From Bacillus sp. ZZV12-4809 (lineage in GTDB: Bacteria; Bacillota; Bacilli; Bacillales; Cytobacillaceae), in the NCBI RefSeq assembly GCF_009849585.1, contig NZ_VCRN01000001.1:523392-587391 (forward strand): a stretch of DNA of 64,000 nucleotides, read 5' to 3'. A program made the position numbers and the translations under genes. Positions 25,354 through 32,919 of the stretch are shown piece after piece. The first letter of the stretch is position 1. The number at the start of each line of letters is the position of its first letter. A model generated the notes under the pieces. That model did no database searches and was not told where the DNA came from. It saw only the letters and a program-made list of their open reading frames with translations.

Positions 25354-25382
25354 ATTGACGTATCAATCATTGACCTATCAAT
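25354..25382. promoter_or_regulatory. Two MarR-type palindromic operators
   Basis: ATTGACGTATCAAT (25354-25367) and ATTGACCTATCAAT (25369-25382) are two perfect-arm palindromes with the same ATTGA/TCAAT arms, 15 bp centre to centre, immediately before the marR-type gene. Likely autoregulatory sites. Confidence 0.6.
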
Positions 25383-25399
25383 TATAAGGCGGGGATGCT

Positions 25400-25828
25400 G
25401 TGTTTAATTGTTCAAAGGAAGAAGAACTTATTGCGGCCCGGCTATTTGAGCTCAGTAAGCAGACAATGCCGAAGTTTGAGCGCTGTACAGGCATCAGCCA
25501 ATCTCGGCTTGAGATTCTTCGGGAGCTTTTTGAAGCGGAGGAAATTACGCAGCGGGAGCTTCAGAAAAAAGTGAATATTGATCATGCTGCTGTCACAAGA
25601 CACCTTAAGCAGCTAGAAGAAAAAGGCATGGTGATCCGCAGGAAAAACCCCGAAGATAACCGCTTTACTTATGTCAGTTTGACAGAGGAAGGCAAAGCGA
25701 AGATTGCTGCTTACTGCGAAGAAAAGCAGCGGTTTATTTCCAAAATCCTGAACGGCTTTTCGGAACTTGAGCGAAGCACACTATTAAATATGCTCACGCG
25801 CATCCAGAAAAGTGTAGATAAAATGTAA
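25400..25828 (+). CDS. MarR family transcriptional regulator
   Basis: 142 residues from GTG 25400 (AAGGCGGGG upstream). A winged helix (about 35-105): SRLEILRELFEAEEITQREL, then DHAAVTRHLKQLEEKGMVIR recognition helix and KNPEDNRFTYVSLTEEGK wing. MarR proteins repress a neighbouring operon until a phenolic or oxidant ligand binds. The order marR, nitroreductase matches B. subtilis ydgJ-ydgI. Cys4 and Cys25 near the N-terminus could sense thiol stress, as in YodB-like regulators; this is inference. Confidence 0.85.
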   Translation: MFNCSKEEELIAARLFELSKQTMPKFERCTGISQSRLEILRELFEAEEITQRELQKKVNIDHAAVTRHLKQLEEKGMVIRRKNPEDNRFTYVSLTEEGKAKIAAYCEEKQRFISKILNGFSELERSTLLNMLTRIQKSVDKM

Positions 25829-25865
25829 TTTTCACATCCAGAAAAAACATAAAGGAGAGTTCATC

Positions 25866-26501
25866 ATGAATAAAACCATTAACAATGACTTTAAAGAAAT
25901 CATCACAGGCCGACGTTCCATCCGTAATTATGACCCAACAGTCAAAATCAGCCGAGAAGAAATGGCAGAAATCCTGGAAGAAGCTTCTTTAGCTCCTTCA
26001 TCTGTAAACCTGCAGCCTTGGCGCTTTGTTGTCATTGATTCAAAAGAAGGCAAAGAAACACTGGCACCGCTCGCAAAATTCAATCAGAGACAAGTTGGGA
26101 CATCAGCAGCTGTCATTGCTGTTTTTGTTGATATGAAAAGTGAAGTGTTTATTGAAGAAATTTATGATACTGCTGTTGAAAAAGGATACATGCCTGCCGA
26201 AGTAAGAGACCAGCAGGTGCCATCCATTAAGGGCTATTTTGAAAACATGACATTTGAGCAAAAGAAAGAAATGAATCTGATTGATGCCGGTCTCGTATCC
26301 ATGCAGCTTATGCTCGCAGCACGTGCTCATGGCTATGATACAAATCCAATTGGAGGCTATGAAAAAGACCGCATTGCAGAAGCTTTTGATCTGGACAAGG
26401 AACGCTACTATCCTGTCATGCTAATCTCCATCGGGAAAGCTGCTGATAAAGGGTACAAATCCGTTCGCCTGCCTGTTGAAGAAATCACGGAGTGGAAATA
26501 A
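25866..26501 (+). CDS. Nitroreductase family protein (YdgI-like)
   Basis: 211 residues. ITGRRSIRNYDP (FMN-binding arginines), EEASLAPSSVNLQPWRF and GLVSMQLMLAARAHGYDT are the nitroreductase signatures. These FMN enzymes reduce nitro, quinone or flavin substrates with NAD(P)H as dimers in the cytosol. AAAGGAGAG precedes ATG. It follows the MarR gene by 37 bases and is followed by a quinol-monooxygenase-like gene, so the operon may handle quinones or nitroaromatics. Confidence 0.87.
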   Translation: MNKTINNDFKEIITGRRSIRNYDPTVKISREEMAEILEEASLAPSSVNLQPWRFVVIDSKEGKETLAPLAKFNQRQVGTSAAVIAVFVDMKSEVFIEEIYDTAVEKGYMPAEVRDQQVPSIKGYFENMTFEQKKEMNLIDAGLVSMQLMLAARAHGYDTNPIGGYEKDRIAEAFDLDKERYYPVMLISIGKAADKGYKSVRLPVEEITEWK

Positions 26502-26522
26502 CTCATTAAGGAGAGATTAAAT

Positions 26523-26822
26523 ATGATCATTATTCATGCCGGCTTCAAAGTCCAAGCTGAAAAAGAAACTGAATTTCTTGCTGAAATTAGTCCGCTGATC
26601 GAATCTTCAAGAGCAGAAGAAGGCAATATCACTTATGACCTCTTGAAGGATACAGAACAAGCAGGATCATATACGATGGTTGAATTATGGAAGGATATGG
26701 ACGCAGTGAAGTTTCACAATCAGACGGACCATTTTACTGCATTTACAGCAAAAGCTCCTCAATATTTTACAGCACCTCCTCAGGTGAATGTGTATGATGC
26801 AAAGGCTGCGGACAGTAAGTAA
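26523..26822 (+). CDS. Antibiotic biosynthesis monooxygenase (ABM/YgiN) domain protein
   Basis: 99 residues: a single ferredoxin-like ABM domain with HAGFKVQAEKETEFLAEI, NITYDLLKD, YTMVELWKDMDAVKFHNQTD and HF. YgiN-type members act as quinol monooxygenases or haem degraders; the two-gene context with a nitroreductase favours quinone metabolism. AAGGAGAG is ten bases before ATG. Last gene before a bidirectional terminator. Confidence 0.8.
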   Translation: MIIIHAGFKVQAEKETEFLAEISPLIESSRAEEGNITYDLLKDTEQAGSYTMVELWKDMDAVKFHNQTDHFTAFTAKAPQYFTAPPQVNVYDAKAADSK

Positions 26823-26829
26823 CAATAAT

Positions 26830-26873
26830 GCAAAAAAACGCTTGAGATTTTATAATCCCAAGCGTTTTTTAAT
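26830..26873. terminator. Bidirectional terminator
   Basis: AAAAAACGCTTG/CAAGCGTTTTTT with a hairpin interior; between convergent genes. Confidence 0.85.
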
Positions 26874-26875
26874 AT

Positions 26876-27367
26876 CTAATTTACAAGCCTTTCCTGGCCG
26901 GCATGGAGTTTTTTCATTGCAAATCTTGCAATAGGCTGTGCAATCACCAGCTCAACCCAGAATGCAATTCCGAAATTCCTGAACCAGCTCTGGAAAAAGT
27001 TCTGAAACGGCTCCAGGCTTATTTGTTTGGAACCAATCCAGGTGCCTATTATAGTTAAAAGAATAGAAAGAATGGTCACATTCAATAGAGTATTTAATAA
27101 AACCCTGGCATTAAATCCGTCCGTTTCCCCAGCAAACCTTTGCATAATTCTGCCGGCTAACGGTCCCGCCACTAGCCTTACAAGCAAGACCACGATCACC
27201 CACATAAACGGAATAATCTTTAAAGTTTCCAAATAGGTTTCTTTACTGAAGCCGCGTTCCATTCCCACAATAATCGGTGCAATTGTGTTTACCGAAATAA
27301 CAGAAATGATCAGCAAAAATAATATGCCTTCTTTTGCATTTTGAGGCAGCCTGTCCTCTTTATACAT
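26876..27367 (-). CDS. DUF2798 family membrane protein
   Basis: 163 residues from ATG 27367 (GGAGGGG five bases upstream). Four helices forming two similar halves: FLLIISVISVNTIAPIIVGM and a second with IAFWVELVIAQPIARFAM. The P-ARxxM endings (LVAGPLAGRIM, IAQPIARFAM) are typical of DUF2798. Function unknown. Single gene; the region upstream holds further small membrane genes on the same strand. Confidence 0.7.
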   Translation of the reverse strand: MYKEDRLPQNAKEGILFLLIISVISVNTIAPIIVGMERGFSKETYLETLKIIPFMWVIVVLLVRLVAGPLAGRIMQRFAGETDGFNARVLLNTLLNVTILSILLTIIGTWIGSKQISLEPFQNFFQSWFRNFGIAFWVELVIAQPIARFAMKKLHAGQERLVN

Positions 27368-27506
27368 AATTTCCCCTCCGAAATTCAAACTAAAAATTTC
27401 AGATGGCAGACGTATCTTTCGACATATATTTTTGGCCAGTAAAGCCAATATCTCTACACACTGATTTAATAATTATACCAAATCAGCTATGGATGTTTCT
27501 AATGTT

Positions 27507-27647
27507 TTATTTACTGTTCTCTTTTTGGTCATGATAAGCAATGAGAATGACTTCTTCTCCCTTTTCCTCACTTAATCGCTTTTCCAGATTGTGCACCTGC
27601 TGCAGATCCCCATCAGACAAATTTGCAAATTGATATTCTTTATCCAT
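27507..27647 (-). CDS. Small soluble protein of unknown function
   Basis: 46 residues (MDKEYQFANLSDGDLQQVHN, then LEKRLSEEKGEEVILIAYHD and QKENSK). AAGGTGATG lies eight bases before ATG. The amphipathic helix pattern with LSDGDLQQVHNLEKRLSEE suggests a small coiled or helical protein. Similar short proteins are common in Bacillus but I cannot name the family. Confidence 0.6.
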   Translation of the reverse strand: MDKEYQFANLSDGDLQQVHNLEKRLSEEKGEEVILIAYHDQKENSK

Positions 27648-27715
27648 TTTTTCATCACCTTTTTGTAATAGAATACCTAAAGTTTGTGTTTTTCAAGCAT
27701 TTTTATTCACACTCT

Positions 27716-27868
27716 CTAGTTATTCCACAATACGGCAAAGGCTAGGATAGCTAACACCAGGCTCAGCAGCAATGACATGCCCCAATGCTTCTTTTCAGTC
27801 ATTTTAAATAAAACATTCATCACTGAACTAATTGCCAGAAAAATAAAGAATACAAAAATAAAAATCAT
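27716..27868 (-). CDS. Small two-helix membrane protein
   Basis: 50 residues from ATG 27868; a GTG three codons earlier (27877) is an alternative, and AAGGCAGG lies about 11 bases before that GTG. Two hydrophobic helices (about 2-18 and 31-47) are separated by FKMTEKKHWG. No family recognised. It is upstream of the 46-residue gene on the same strand. Confidence 0.5.
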   Translation of the reverse strand: MIFIFVFFIFLAISSVMNVLFKMTEKKHWGMSLLLSLVLAILAFAVLWNN

Positions 27869-28046
27869 AAATTCCACTGCTTCTCAACCTGCCTTCTGCT
27901 CTGTTTTAGCAAGGGAAAAGAAGAGCTTTCCAAGACTCACAATGAAAAGGCGCAATTTCAACATAGCACAGACAGAAGGGTGCAGGACAAAAGAAATTGG
28001 CCCCTTAAAATTAACAGGGCTTTTTCTATTTTCCCTCGCCTGTTCA

Positions 28047-28499
28047 TCAGCCTAAATCTTTCAAAACCGCCATTTCCTTTCCGAAGCGGTTGCCGTGGTC
28101 AGCAAACCCTAAACTTGCATAAAGGTTGTGTGCCCCAAGATTCTCGGGATGGTAGCCTACCGCAAGCTTTTTCGCATTCGGCAGTTTCTCCATCTCTGCA
28201 ATCATCAGCTCTGTCGCTTTTTTGCCTATTCCCTTGCCCTGGTAAGTCTTATCCACCATGATCCGGTAAATCCAGTATGCATCCAGCTCTTCTATACATG
28301 TATTAAACATTAAGAAGCCGACCGCTTTATCATCCAAGTAAATCGCATATGGTTTCAGCCCTGTTTCAAACTTAGATTGCGCAATGGAAACAGCATTTGG
28401 CTCCATATAAGATTTTTGTTCCTCTGAAAGCTTTAATAAGCAGCAATCATACCAATTGTCTGCTGTTACTTCTTTAATTGTTATTTTGCCGGTATTCAT
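28047..28499 (-). CDS. GNAT acetyltransferase (BltD/PaiA-like)
   Basis: 150 residues with the acetyl-CoA loop QGKGIGKKA (about 90-98) and YRIMVDKTYQ before it. The N-terminus, VTADNWYDCCLLKLSEEQ followed by AQSKFE, resembles spermine/spermidine acetyltransferase BltD. It may therefore acetylate a polyamine or an amine-containing drug. AAAGGGG lies eight bases before ATG but is buried in a hairpin, and a leader peptide gene precedes it, which suggests induction by translational attenuation. Confidence 0.8.
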   Translation of the reverse strand: MNTGKITIKEVTADNWYDCCLLKLSEEQKSYMEPNAVSIAQSKFETGLKPYAIYLDDKAVGFLMFNTCIEELDAYWIYRIMVDKTYQGKGIGKKATELMIAEMEKLPNAKKLAVGYHPENLGAHNLYASLGFADHGNRFGKEMAVLKDLG

Positions 28500-28504
28500 A
28501 TAAA

Positions 28505-28606
28505 TTTCCCCTTTACATATTTTGGGGAAACGCTGATTTTAATTAGGCGTTCTCCCCTTAATTTGTTCCTTAATCACTAAAGTTTTATTTAGCATAATGA
28601 ACGCCT
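28505..28606 (-). promoter_or_regulatory. Four-segment translational attenuator upstream of the GNAT gene
   Basis: In RNA sense (minus strand): segment 1 AGGCGUUC (28606-28599) at the leader ribosome site; segment 2 GGGGAGAACGCC (28557-28546); segment 3 GCGUUUCCCC (28533-28524); segment 4 GGGGAAA (28511-28505) containing the GNAT ribosome site. 1:2 pairs over 8 bp, 3:4 over 7 bp, and the alternative 2:3 over 10 bp with one bulge. Confidence 0.6.
28539..28595 (-). CDS. Candidate 18-residue leader peptide
   Basis: MLNKTLVIKEQIKGRTPN, ATG 28595, with AAAGGAGG eight bases upstream, a stronger ribosome site than that of the GNAT gene 40 bases downstream. Codons 14-17 lie in segment 2 of the attenuator. 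No similarity to known erm or cat leaders is evident. A TATAAT -10 element lies about 50 bp upstream (near 28643). Confidence 0.5.
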   Translation of the reverse strand: MLNKTLVIKEQIKGRTPN

Positions 28607-28753
28607 CCTTTTACTAAATTATCAGAAATCGCAAGACTTACTCATTATACTATAATATTCCAGTAATTACGCACATCTGATTTCAGTTATTTTTTCTATG
28701 AAAAGGCCATATATAATATATTGATTCAGCAAAAAAGGGGAGGATGCGATAAT

Positions 28754-29023
28754 ATGCCAGCGAAACAAATTCGTTTACGAAGAATTCAAAGCCTTGCTCA
28801 CGACATTATGGTAGAAATGAATACAAAGGAAGACCATAAGAAGAATGAATCATACAGAACAGTGATTGATGACCTATCACGTGCGATTGGGGAACTTTCT
28901 GATCCATCGGGTGAATATTCATTGGATTATGTAGAAGAAAAAATCGGCACTGCCCATTATAAAATATTTAAAAACATGAAAAAGCTGACACCTCTTCGAA
29001 AAACAAAAGAATCGGCAAGATAA
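28754..29023 (+). CDS. Hypothetical basic protein
   Basis: 89 residues from ATG 28754 (GGGGAGG ten bases upstream; earlier starts lack a site). Lys/Arg-rich, all-helical prediction: RLRRIQSLAHDIMVEMNTKE, then YRTVIDDLSRAIGEL and YVEEKIGTAHYKIFKNMKK. No motif recognised. It may be a nucleic-acid-binding or structural helix bundle; that is only inference from charge. It converges with the DUF1540 gene. Confidence 0.55.
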   Translation: MPAKQIRLRRIQSLAHDIMVEMNTKEDHKKNESYRTVIDDLSRAIGELSDPSGEYSLDYVEEKIGTAHYKIFKNMKKLTPLRKTKESAR

Positions 29024-29040
29024 AATTTTTTGAATGAAAC

Positions 29041-29055
29041 TGATAATTATTATCA
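29041..29055. promoter_or_regulatory. Perfect 15-bp Fur box in a convergent spacer
   Basis: TGATAATTATTATCA matches the 7-1-7 Fur consensus at every position. It lies between the ends of two convergent genes, not near a start codon. Confidence 0.5.
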
Positions 29056-29069
29056 ATAATAGATAAAGA

Positions 29070-29091
29070 AGGTAACCAAATCGGTTACCCC
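29070..29091 (-). terminator. Terminator after the DUF1540 gene
   Basis: GGTAACC/GGTTACC hairpin with a five-base loop followed on the minus strand by TTCTTT. Confidence 0.55.
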
Positions 29092-29096
29092 TTGGT

Positions 29097-29252
29097 TTAC
29101 ATTCCAGGTTCAAAGGTTTTACAATCTGTCTCTTTGCTGTTGGAAGCCTGCTTGCCTGTGTGGCTCACAACGTAAATAGCATCTGCGGAGCACTTATTTC
29201 CTTTTTCCCAATAAGTGCAGTTATTTACTTCACAAAGTACATCTTTAGCCAT
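29097..29252 (-). CDS. DUF1540 domain protein
   Basis: 51 residues with four cysteines in the DUF1540 order: DVLCEVNNCTYWEKGNKCSA and, after AIYVV, TDCKTFEPGM. The fold is a small metal- or disulfide-stabilised domain; function unknown, and some members are sporulation-expressed. AGGAGGTGAT precedes ATG by six bases. Confidence 0.85.
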   Translation of the reverse strand: MAKDVLCEVNNCTYWEKGNKCSADAIYVVSHTGKQASNSKETDCKTFEPGM

Positions 29253-29310
29253 TTATATCACCTCCTGGCCATTATTTTCTTCAAATCAGGACGGTGATAT
29301 ACATGGCCAT

Positions 29311-29829
29311 CTATTTAACTGAATTCCATTCTTCTTTCAGAATCGCGTAATAATACTCATCCCACCACTCATCTCCATGTGGAATGCACTTTTTGAAAAA
29401 GGCTTCCCGCCTCATGCCGATTTTCTCCATCACGCGGTAAGATGGCGGGTTCTCAGGCTGGCAGGTTGCGATAATCCGGTGCAGGCCAAGCTCTTCAAAG
29501 CCATATTTCAATACCGTATAAGCGGCTTCTGACGCGTAGCCCTTATTATAGAACTTCGGATTAAACACCCAGCCGATTTCAAAGGTGTGATTGCCAAAAT
29601 ATTGATGAAATCCAATATGTCCAATCAGTACTTCTTCATTTTTAAGGAAGACAGGAAAATGCTTTGCATTTTCGACATTCTCGCGGATAAACTCTTTAGC
29701 AGCTTCTTTTGTAAAAATACCTTCTGGAATGTATCTCATTACTTCTGGATTTGATGTGTACTCATAAACGGCCTGCCAATCCTCTGTTGTAAAATTTCGG
29801 ATCGTTAGCCTCTCTGTTTTAAGCTCCAT
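29311..29829 (-). CDS. GNAT acetyltransferase, RimJ/RimL type
   Basis: 172 residues. LKTERLTIRNFTTEDW start, GWVFNPKFYNKGYASEAAY acetyl-CoA loop (N-K-G-Y-A) and PENPPSYRVMEKIGMRRE are the RimJ/L N-acetyltransferase signatures. Such enzymes acetylate N-termini of ribosomal proteins or small amines; the exact acceptor is open. AGAGG stands seven bases upstream of ATG. Confidence 0.82.
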   Translation of the reverse strand: MELKTERLTIRNFTTEDWQAVYEYTSNPEVMRYIPEGIFTKEAAKEFIRENVENAKHFPVFLKNEEVLIGHIGFHQYFGNHTFEIGWVFNPKFYNKGYASEAAYTVLKYGFEELGLHRIIATCQPENPPSYRVMEKIGMRREAFFKKCIPHGDEWWDEYYYAILKEEWNSVK

Positions 29830-29907
29830 TTCTAAACCTCTATTCAGCTGTGTTTTGATCCTATGTAATTCGTTGATTTCAGCCGGATTTCCTTTAAAAA
29901 AGCTGAG

Positions 29908-29996
29908 CGCACAGAAATTTTTTTATTCGCACAGAAAACACGGCTATCCGCACAGAAAAAATCTTATGCGCACATATTTCTCGGCTATCCGCACAC
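29908..29996. repeat. Five phased CGCACA direct repeats
   Basis: CGCACAG/CGCACAT/CGCACAC begin at 29908, 29928, 29949, 29969 and 29990, spacings 20, 21, 20 and 21 bp. CGGCTATC stands before the third and fifth copies. AT-rich filler separates them. They sit between the EAL pseudogene end and the GNAT start. Confidence 0.7.
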
Positions 29997-30042
29997 AAAT
30001 TAACCAGGCACCCCCTTTAATCTGAAAAAACCGCAATATTCA

Positions 30043-30914
30043 TCATTCCGGACAGTACTTTCTGTCCTGTTCTTCAATTGGAGCGGGTTTTCCAAACAGA
30101 TATCCCTGAAAAAGCTGGTATCCTCTGTCCCTAAGCCACTCAAAGTCTTCCCGGGTTTCAATCCCTTCTGCAAGCGGAACCGACTTCAGCCGAAATGCCT
30201 GCTGCAGGAAAGCTTCTGCGACCTTCTGTTTCCCATTATCTTTTGATACACCCTGTACATATTTCATATCCAGCTTCATATAATGCGGCTGCAGCTCGCT
30301 AAATAACTCGGCCGTGCTGAACTCGGCGCCCACATCATCAAGTGCATAGCGGAATCCTTTCTCCCTATAAAAAGCGAGGATTGTTTTCAAATGTTCAGTG
30401 TCGTCCACTTTATCTGTTTCCACTACCTCAAATACGAGTCGATTTGGATCTACACACCTAAGCGGTTCGCAAGCTGTACCGTTGATTTCAGGCAGAACTC
30501 AGGTGAGTAAATGCTTGTAGGTATAAAATTGATGAATGCCTTTTTATCAATAAACGAAGCAAACCTGACCGCCGTCATCCTGCACAGGCGATCGAGCGCA
30601 TAAAGTCTGCTGCGCTTTCTGGCTGCACTAAATATTTCTCCCGGAAAAATGACCGACCCGTCCTCCCGGTAAAACCTCGCCAGCATCTCATAGGCGATCA
30701 CTTCATCAATCCACAAGCTATCCAGAATTTCTGCAACCTCCTCAATGGGGCGCCAAGCCTCATCGAATGACCTGAAGCTGACAGATTCAGCTTCCACCAA
30801 AACGCCTTTTCGCTCCAAATGCTCAACCACATTTGAAAACATTCGGGAAATTTGTTCTCCATCTGTTCTTACCTCAAATTGCAATTCCTGCACCACACAA
30901 GCATTACAGCTCAT
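30043..30914 (-). pseudogene. EAL-domain c-di-GMP phosphodiesterase gene, frameshifted
   Basis: Two frames cover one EAL protein. The first part (30914-30450) carries YEMLARFYRE in the place of EAL, and KKAFINFIP. It runs off at QLANRLGV; the second frame continues with DPNRLVFEVVETDKVDD, ALDDVGAEFSTAEL, MKLDMKYV, LAEGIET and GYLFGKP, so the metal-binding and catalytic residues are present. Loss of one base in the GTGTG run near 30453 explains the break. The gene starts MSCNACVVQEL with a weak ribosome site. Confidence 0.75.
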
Positions 30915-30989
30915 TTAAGCGCATCCCATCACATGATAGTTCTTTTTTACTGCATTACTAGATTAACGATAGATCACGTACTATAAAAG

Positions 30990-31031
30990 CAAAAAAGACC
31001 ACCCCCGGCCTCAGCCGAAGATAGCCTTTTT
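30990..31031 (-). terminator. Terminator after yknWXYZ
   Basis: AAAAAGGC and GTCTTTTTT around a CGGC/GCCG core, ending in T6 on the minus strand, just after the yknZ stop. Confidence 0.75.
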
Positions 31032-31036
31032 AGAAA

Positions 31037-32230
31037 TCATTCATACCGCAAGGATTCAATCGGACTCAGCCTTGAAGCTTTATTGGCCGGAAGCAGTCCG
31101 AAGATGATCCCGATCATCATTGAAAAGAATAGGGCTCCGGCGACCACCTGCCAGGAAATGAGAGATGGCCATCCGGCAAAGAACGAAATGAGAGAGGCCG
31201 AGCCCCAGCCCAGCAGAATGCCCAGCAATCCGCCGATCAAGGTCAAGGTGACAGATTCGATTAAAAACTGTCCCATAATTTGTCCCCTGGTCGCTCCGAG
31301 TGCTTTGCGGATACCGATTTCCCTCGTTCTTTCCGTTACAGAAACGAGCATGATATTCATGACGCCAATTCCGCCTACAAACAGCGAGATGCCGGCAATA
31401 CTGCCGATGATTAATGTCATCACCTTTGTAATCTGGCCGATTCCTTCTGCCATTTCTTCCATATTGATGACCATATAAGATTCTTCTGTATTATGCATTT
31501 TATTAAGTAAGCTGGCAGCCTTCTTTCCCGCAGTTTGAAGCTGATCAGCGGATTCTGCCTGAAGCGTCACCTGGGTAAAGTCACTCTTCCCATATATAGT
31601 CTGCCATGTTTTAGTAGGCACATAGATCTCCAGAGCACCGAATGAAAAGAGACCTGTCGGTTTTTTCATAACGCCAATAATCTCAATCGGCTGGTTCCCA
31701 ATCCGGATTACTTCACCAACCGGCGACTTGCCGTCAAAGAGTTCCTCCTGCAAAGAAAAGCTGACAAGCCCCACCCTTCGTCCGCCAAGGAAATCTGCAG
31801 CGGTGAAGGACCGCCCTTTTTCCAGATCCACATTATTCAGCTCAAAATAGGCAGGACCTACCCCTGTTGTTGAAGTCTCTGCAGTCTGTTCTCCATACGC
31901 AGCCTGTGAAAACTGCGAGCTTGAAGCAACTACCCGTTTTATCTCGGGAATCTGCTCCAGTGCTTTGATATCTTCCCCTTCAAAAGGAGCTTCATTAAAT
32001 ATGTTTGGATTGGCCTGAATCTCCTCGTCAGAAGGCTGGTAAAATAATTCCACTGTATTGCCCGGGCCTGTCAGCTGCGTTTTTAGCATCGCTTCTCCGC
32101 CCTGGCCAATGGCGACCACAATGATAACTGCCCCCACACCAATAATGATCCCGATCATGGTTAAAATAGATCTCATCTTATGCGCCTTCAATGAGCTAAG
32201 CGCCATTTTGATATTCTCTAAAAAGCTCAT
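31037..32230 (-). CDS. yknZ: MacB-type ABC transporter permease
   Basis: 397 residues: MRSILTMIGIIIGVGAVI helix, a large extracellular MacB-like domain (about 45-270), then three C-terminal helices with TERTREIGIRKALGATR and PANKASRLSPIESLRYE at the end. This is YknZ. With YknY and YknX it forms a tripartite-like exporter that in B. subtilis protects against the SdpC toxin. It overlaps yknY by four bases. Confidence 0.9.
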   Translation of the reverse strand: MSFLENIKMALSSLKAHKMRSILTMIGIIIGVGAVIIVVAIGQGGEAMLKTQLTGPGNTVELFYQPSDEEIQANPNIFNEAPFEGEDIKALEQIPEIKRVVASSSQFSQAAYGEQTAETSTTGVGPAYFELNNVDLEKGRSFTAADFLGGRRVGLVSFSLQEELFDGKSPVGEVIRIGNQPIEIIGVMKKPTGLFSFGALEIYVPTKTWQTIYGKSDFTQVTLQAESADQLQTAGKKAASLLNKMHNTEESYMVINMEEMAEGIGQITKVMTLIIGSIAGISLFVGGIGVMNIMLVSVTERTREIGIRKALGATRGQIMGQFLIESVTLTLIGGLLGILLGWGSASLISFFAGWPSLISWQVVAGALFFSMMIGIIFGLLPANKASRLSPIESLRYE

Positions 32231-32919
32231 GTAGGCGCCCCCCTCCTGAAAGGTTCAGCGTTCACAATCAGACCGTCCCTCACCATAATCGTGTGATGAG
32301 CATATTCTGCTATTTCAGGTTCATGTGTTACCATTACAATCGTTGCCCCTTCATGGTTAAGCTCACTGAACAGCTCCATAATGGAGGCGCTTGTTTTCGT
32401 ATCAAGTGCACCTGTCGGTTCATCCGCTAAGATAATTTTCGGCTCGTTCACAATCGCCCGGGCGATGGCAACCCGCTGCTTCTGCCCTCCTGATAAGGCA
32501 TTGGGCAGATGATCTATCCGATCGGCCAGGCCCACTTTAACCAGCGCAGCTTCTGCCCTTTCCACTCGTTCCTTTTTGGCAATGCCGCTGTAAATCATCG
32601 GCAGCTCCACATTTTGAATAGCCGTCAGCCTCGGAAGCAGATGAAACTGCTGAAAAACAAACCCAATCGACTGATTTCTGACATTGGCCAGCTCTGCTTC
32701 CGAATAATCGGATATATTCTCTCCATCCAGTTCATATATTCCTTCTGTCGGCAGATCAAGGCACCCAATAATGTTCATAAGGGTGGACTTGCCCGATCCG
32801 GAGGGTCCCATAATAGCTACAGATTCACCTTGCTCAATGCTTAGGTTAATTCCTTTTAACACTTCAATATTTTCTTTTCCAGCCTGATAGGCCTTGGTTA
32901 TGCCTCTGAGGTTGATCAT
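32227..32919 (-). CDS. yknY: ABC transporter ATP-binding protein of the exporter
   Basis: 230 residues, LolD/MacB subfamily ATPase: Walker [10 protein letters not shown], signature [15 protein letters not shown], Walker [13 protein letters not shown] and [12 protein letters not shown]. Coupled to yknX and yknZ by start-stop overlaps of four bases on each side. Drives YknZ. Confidence 0.92.
   Translation of the reverse strand: MINLRGITKAYQAGKENIEVLKGINLSIEQGESVAIMGPSGSGKSTLMNIIGCLDLPTEGIYELDGENISDYSEAELANVRNQSIGFVFQQFHLLPRLTAIQNVELPMIYSGIAKKERVERAEAALVKVGLADRIDHLPNALSGGQKQRVAIARAIVNEPKIILADEPTGALDTKTSASIMELFSELNHEGATIVMVTHEPEIAEYAHHTIMVRDGLIVNAEPFRRGAPT

Noticed and set aside
24613..25400. 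SAM (S-box) or T-box riboswitch before the sulfate operon
   Set aside because: Sulfur operons in Bacillus often have an S-box, but the GA-rich kink-turn and conserved AGAG/GAUG core segments, or the T-box sequence, were not found in the leader.
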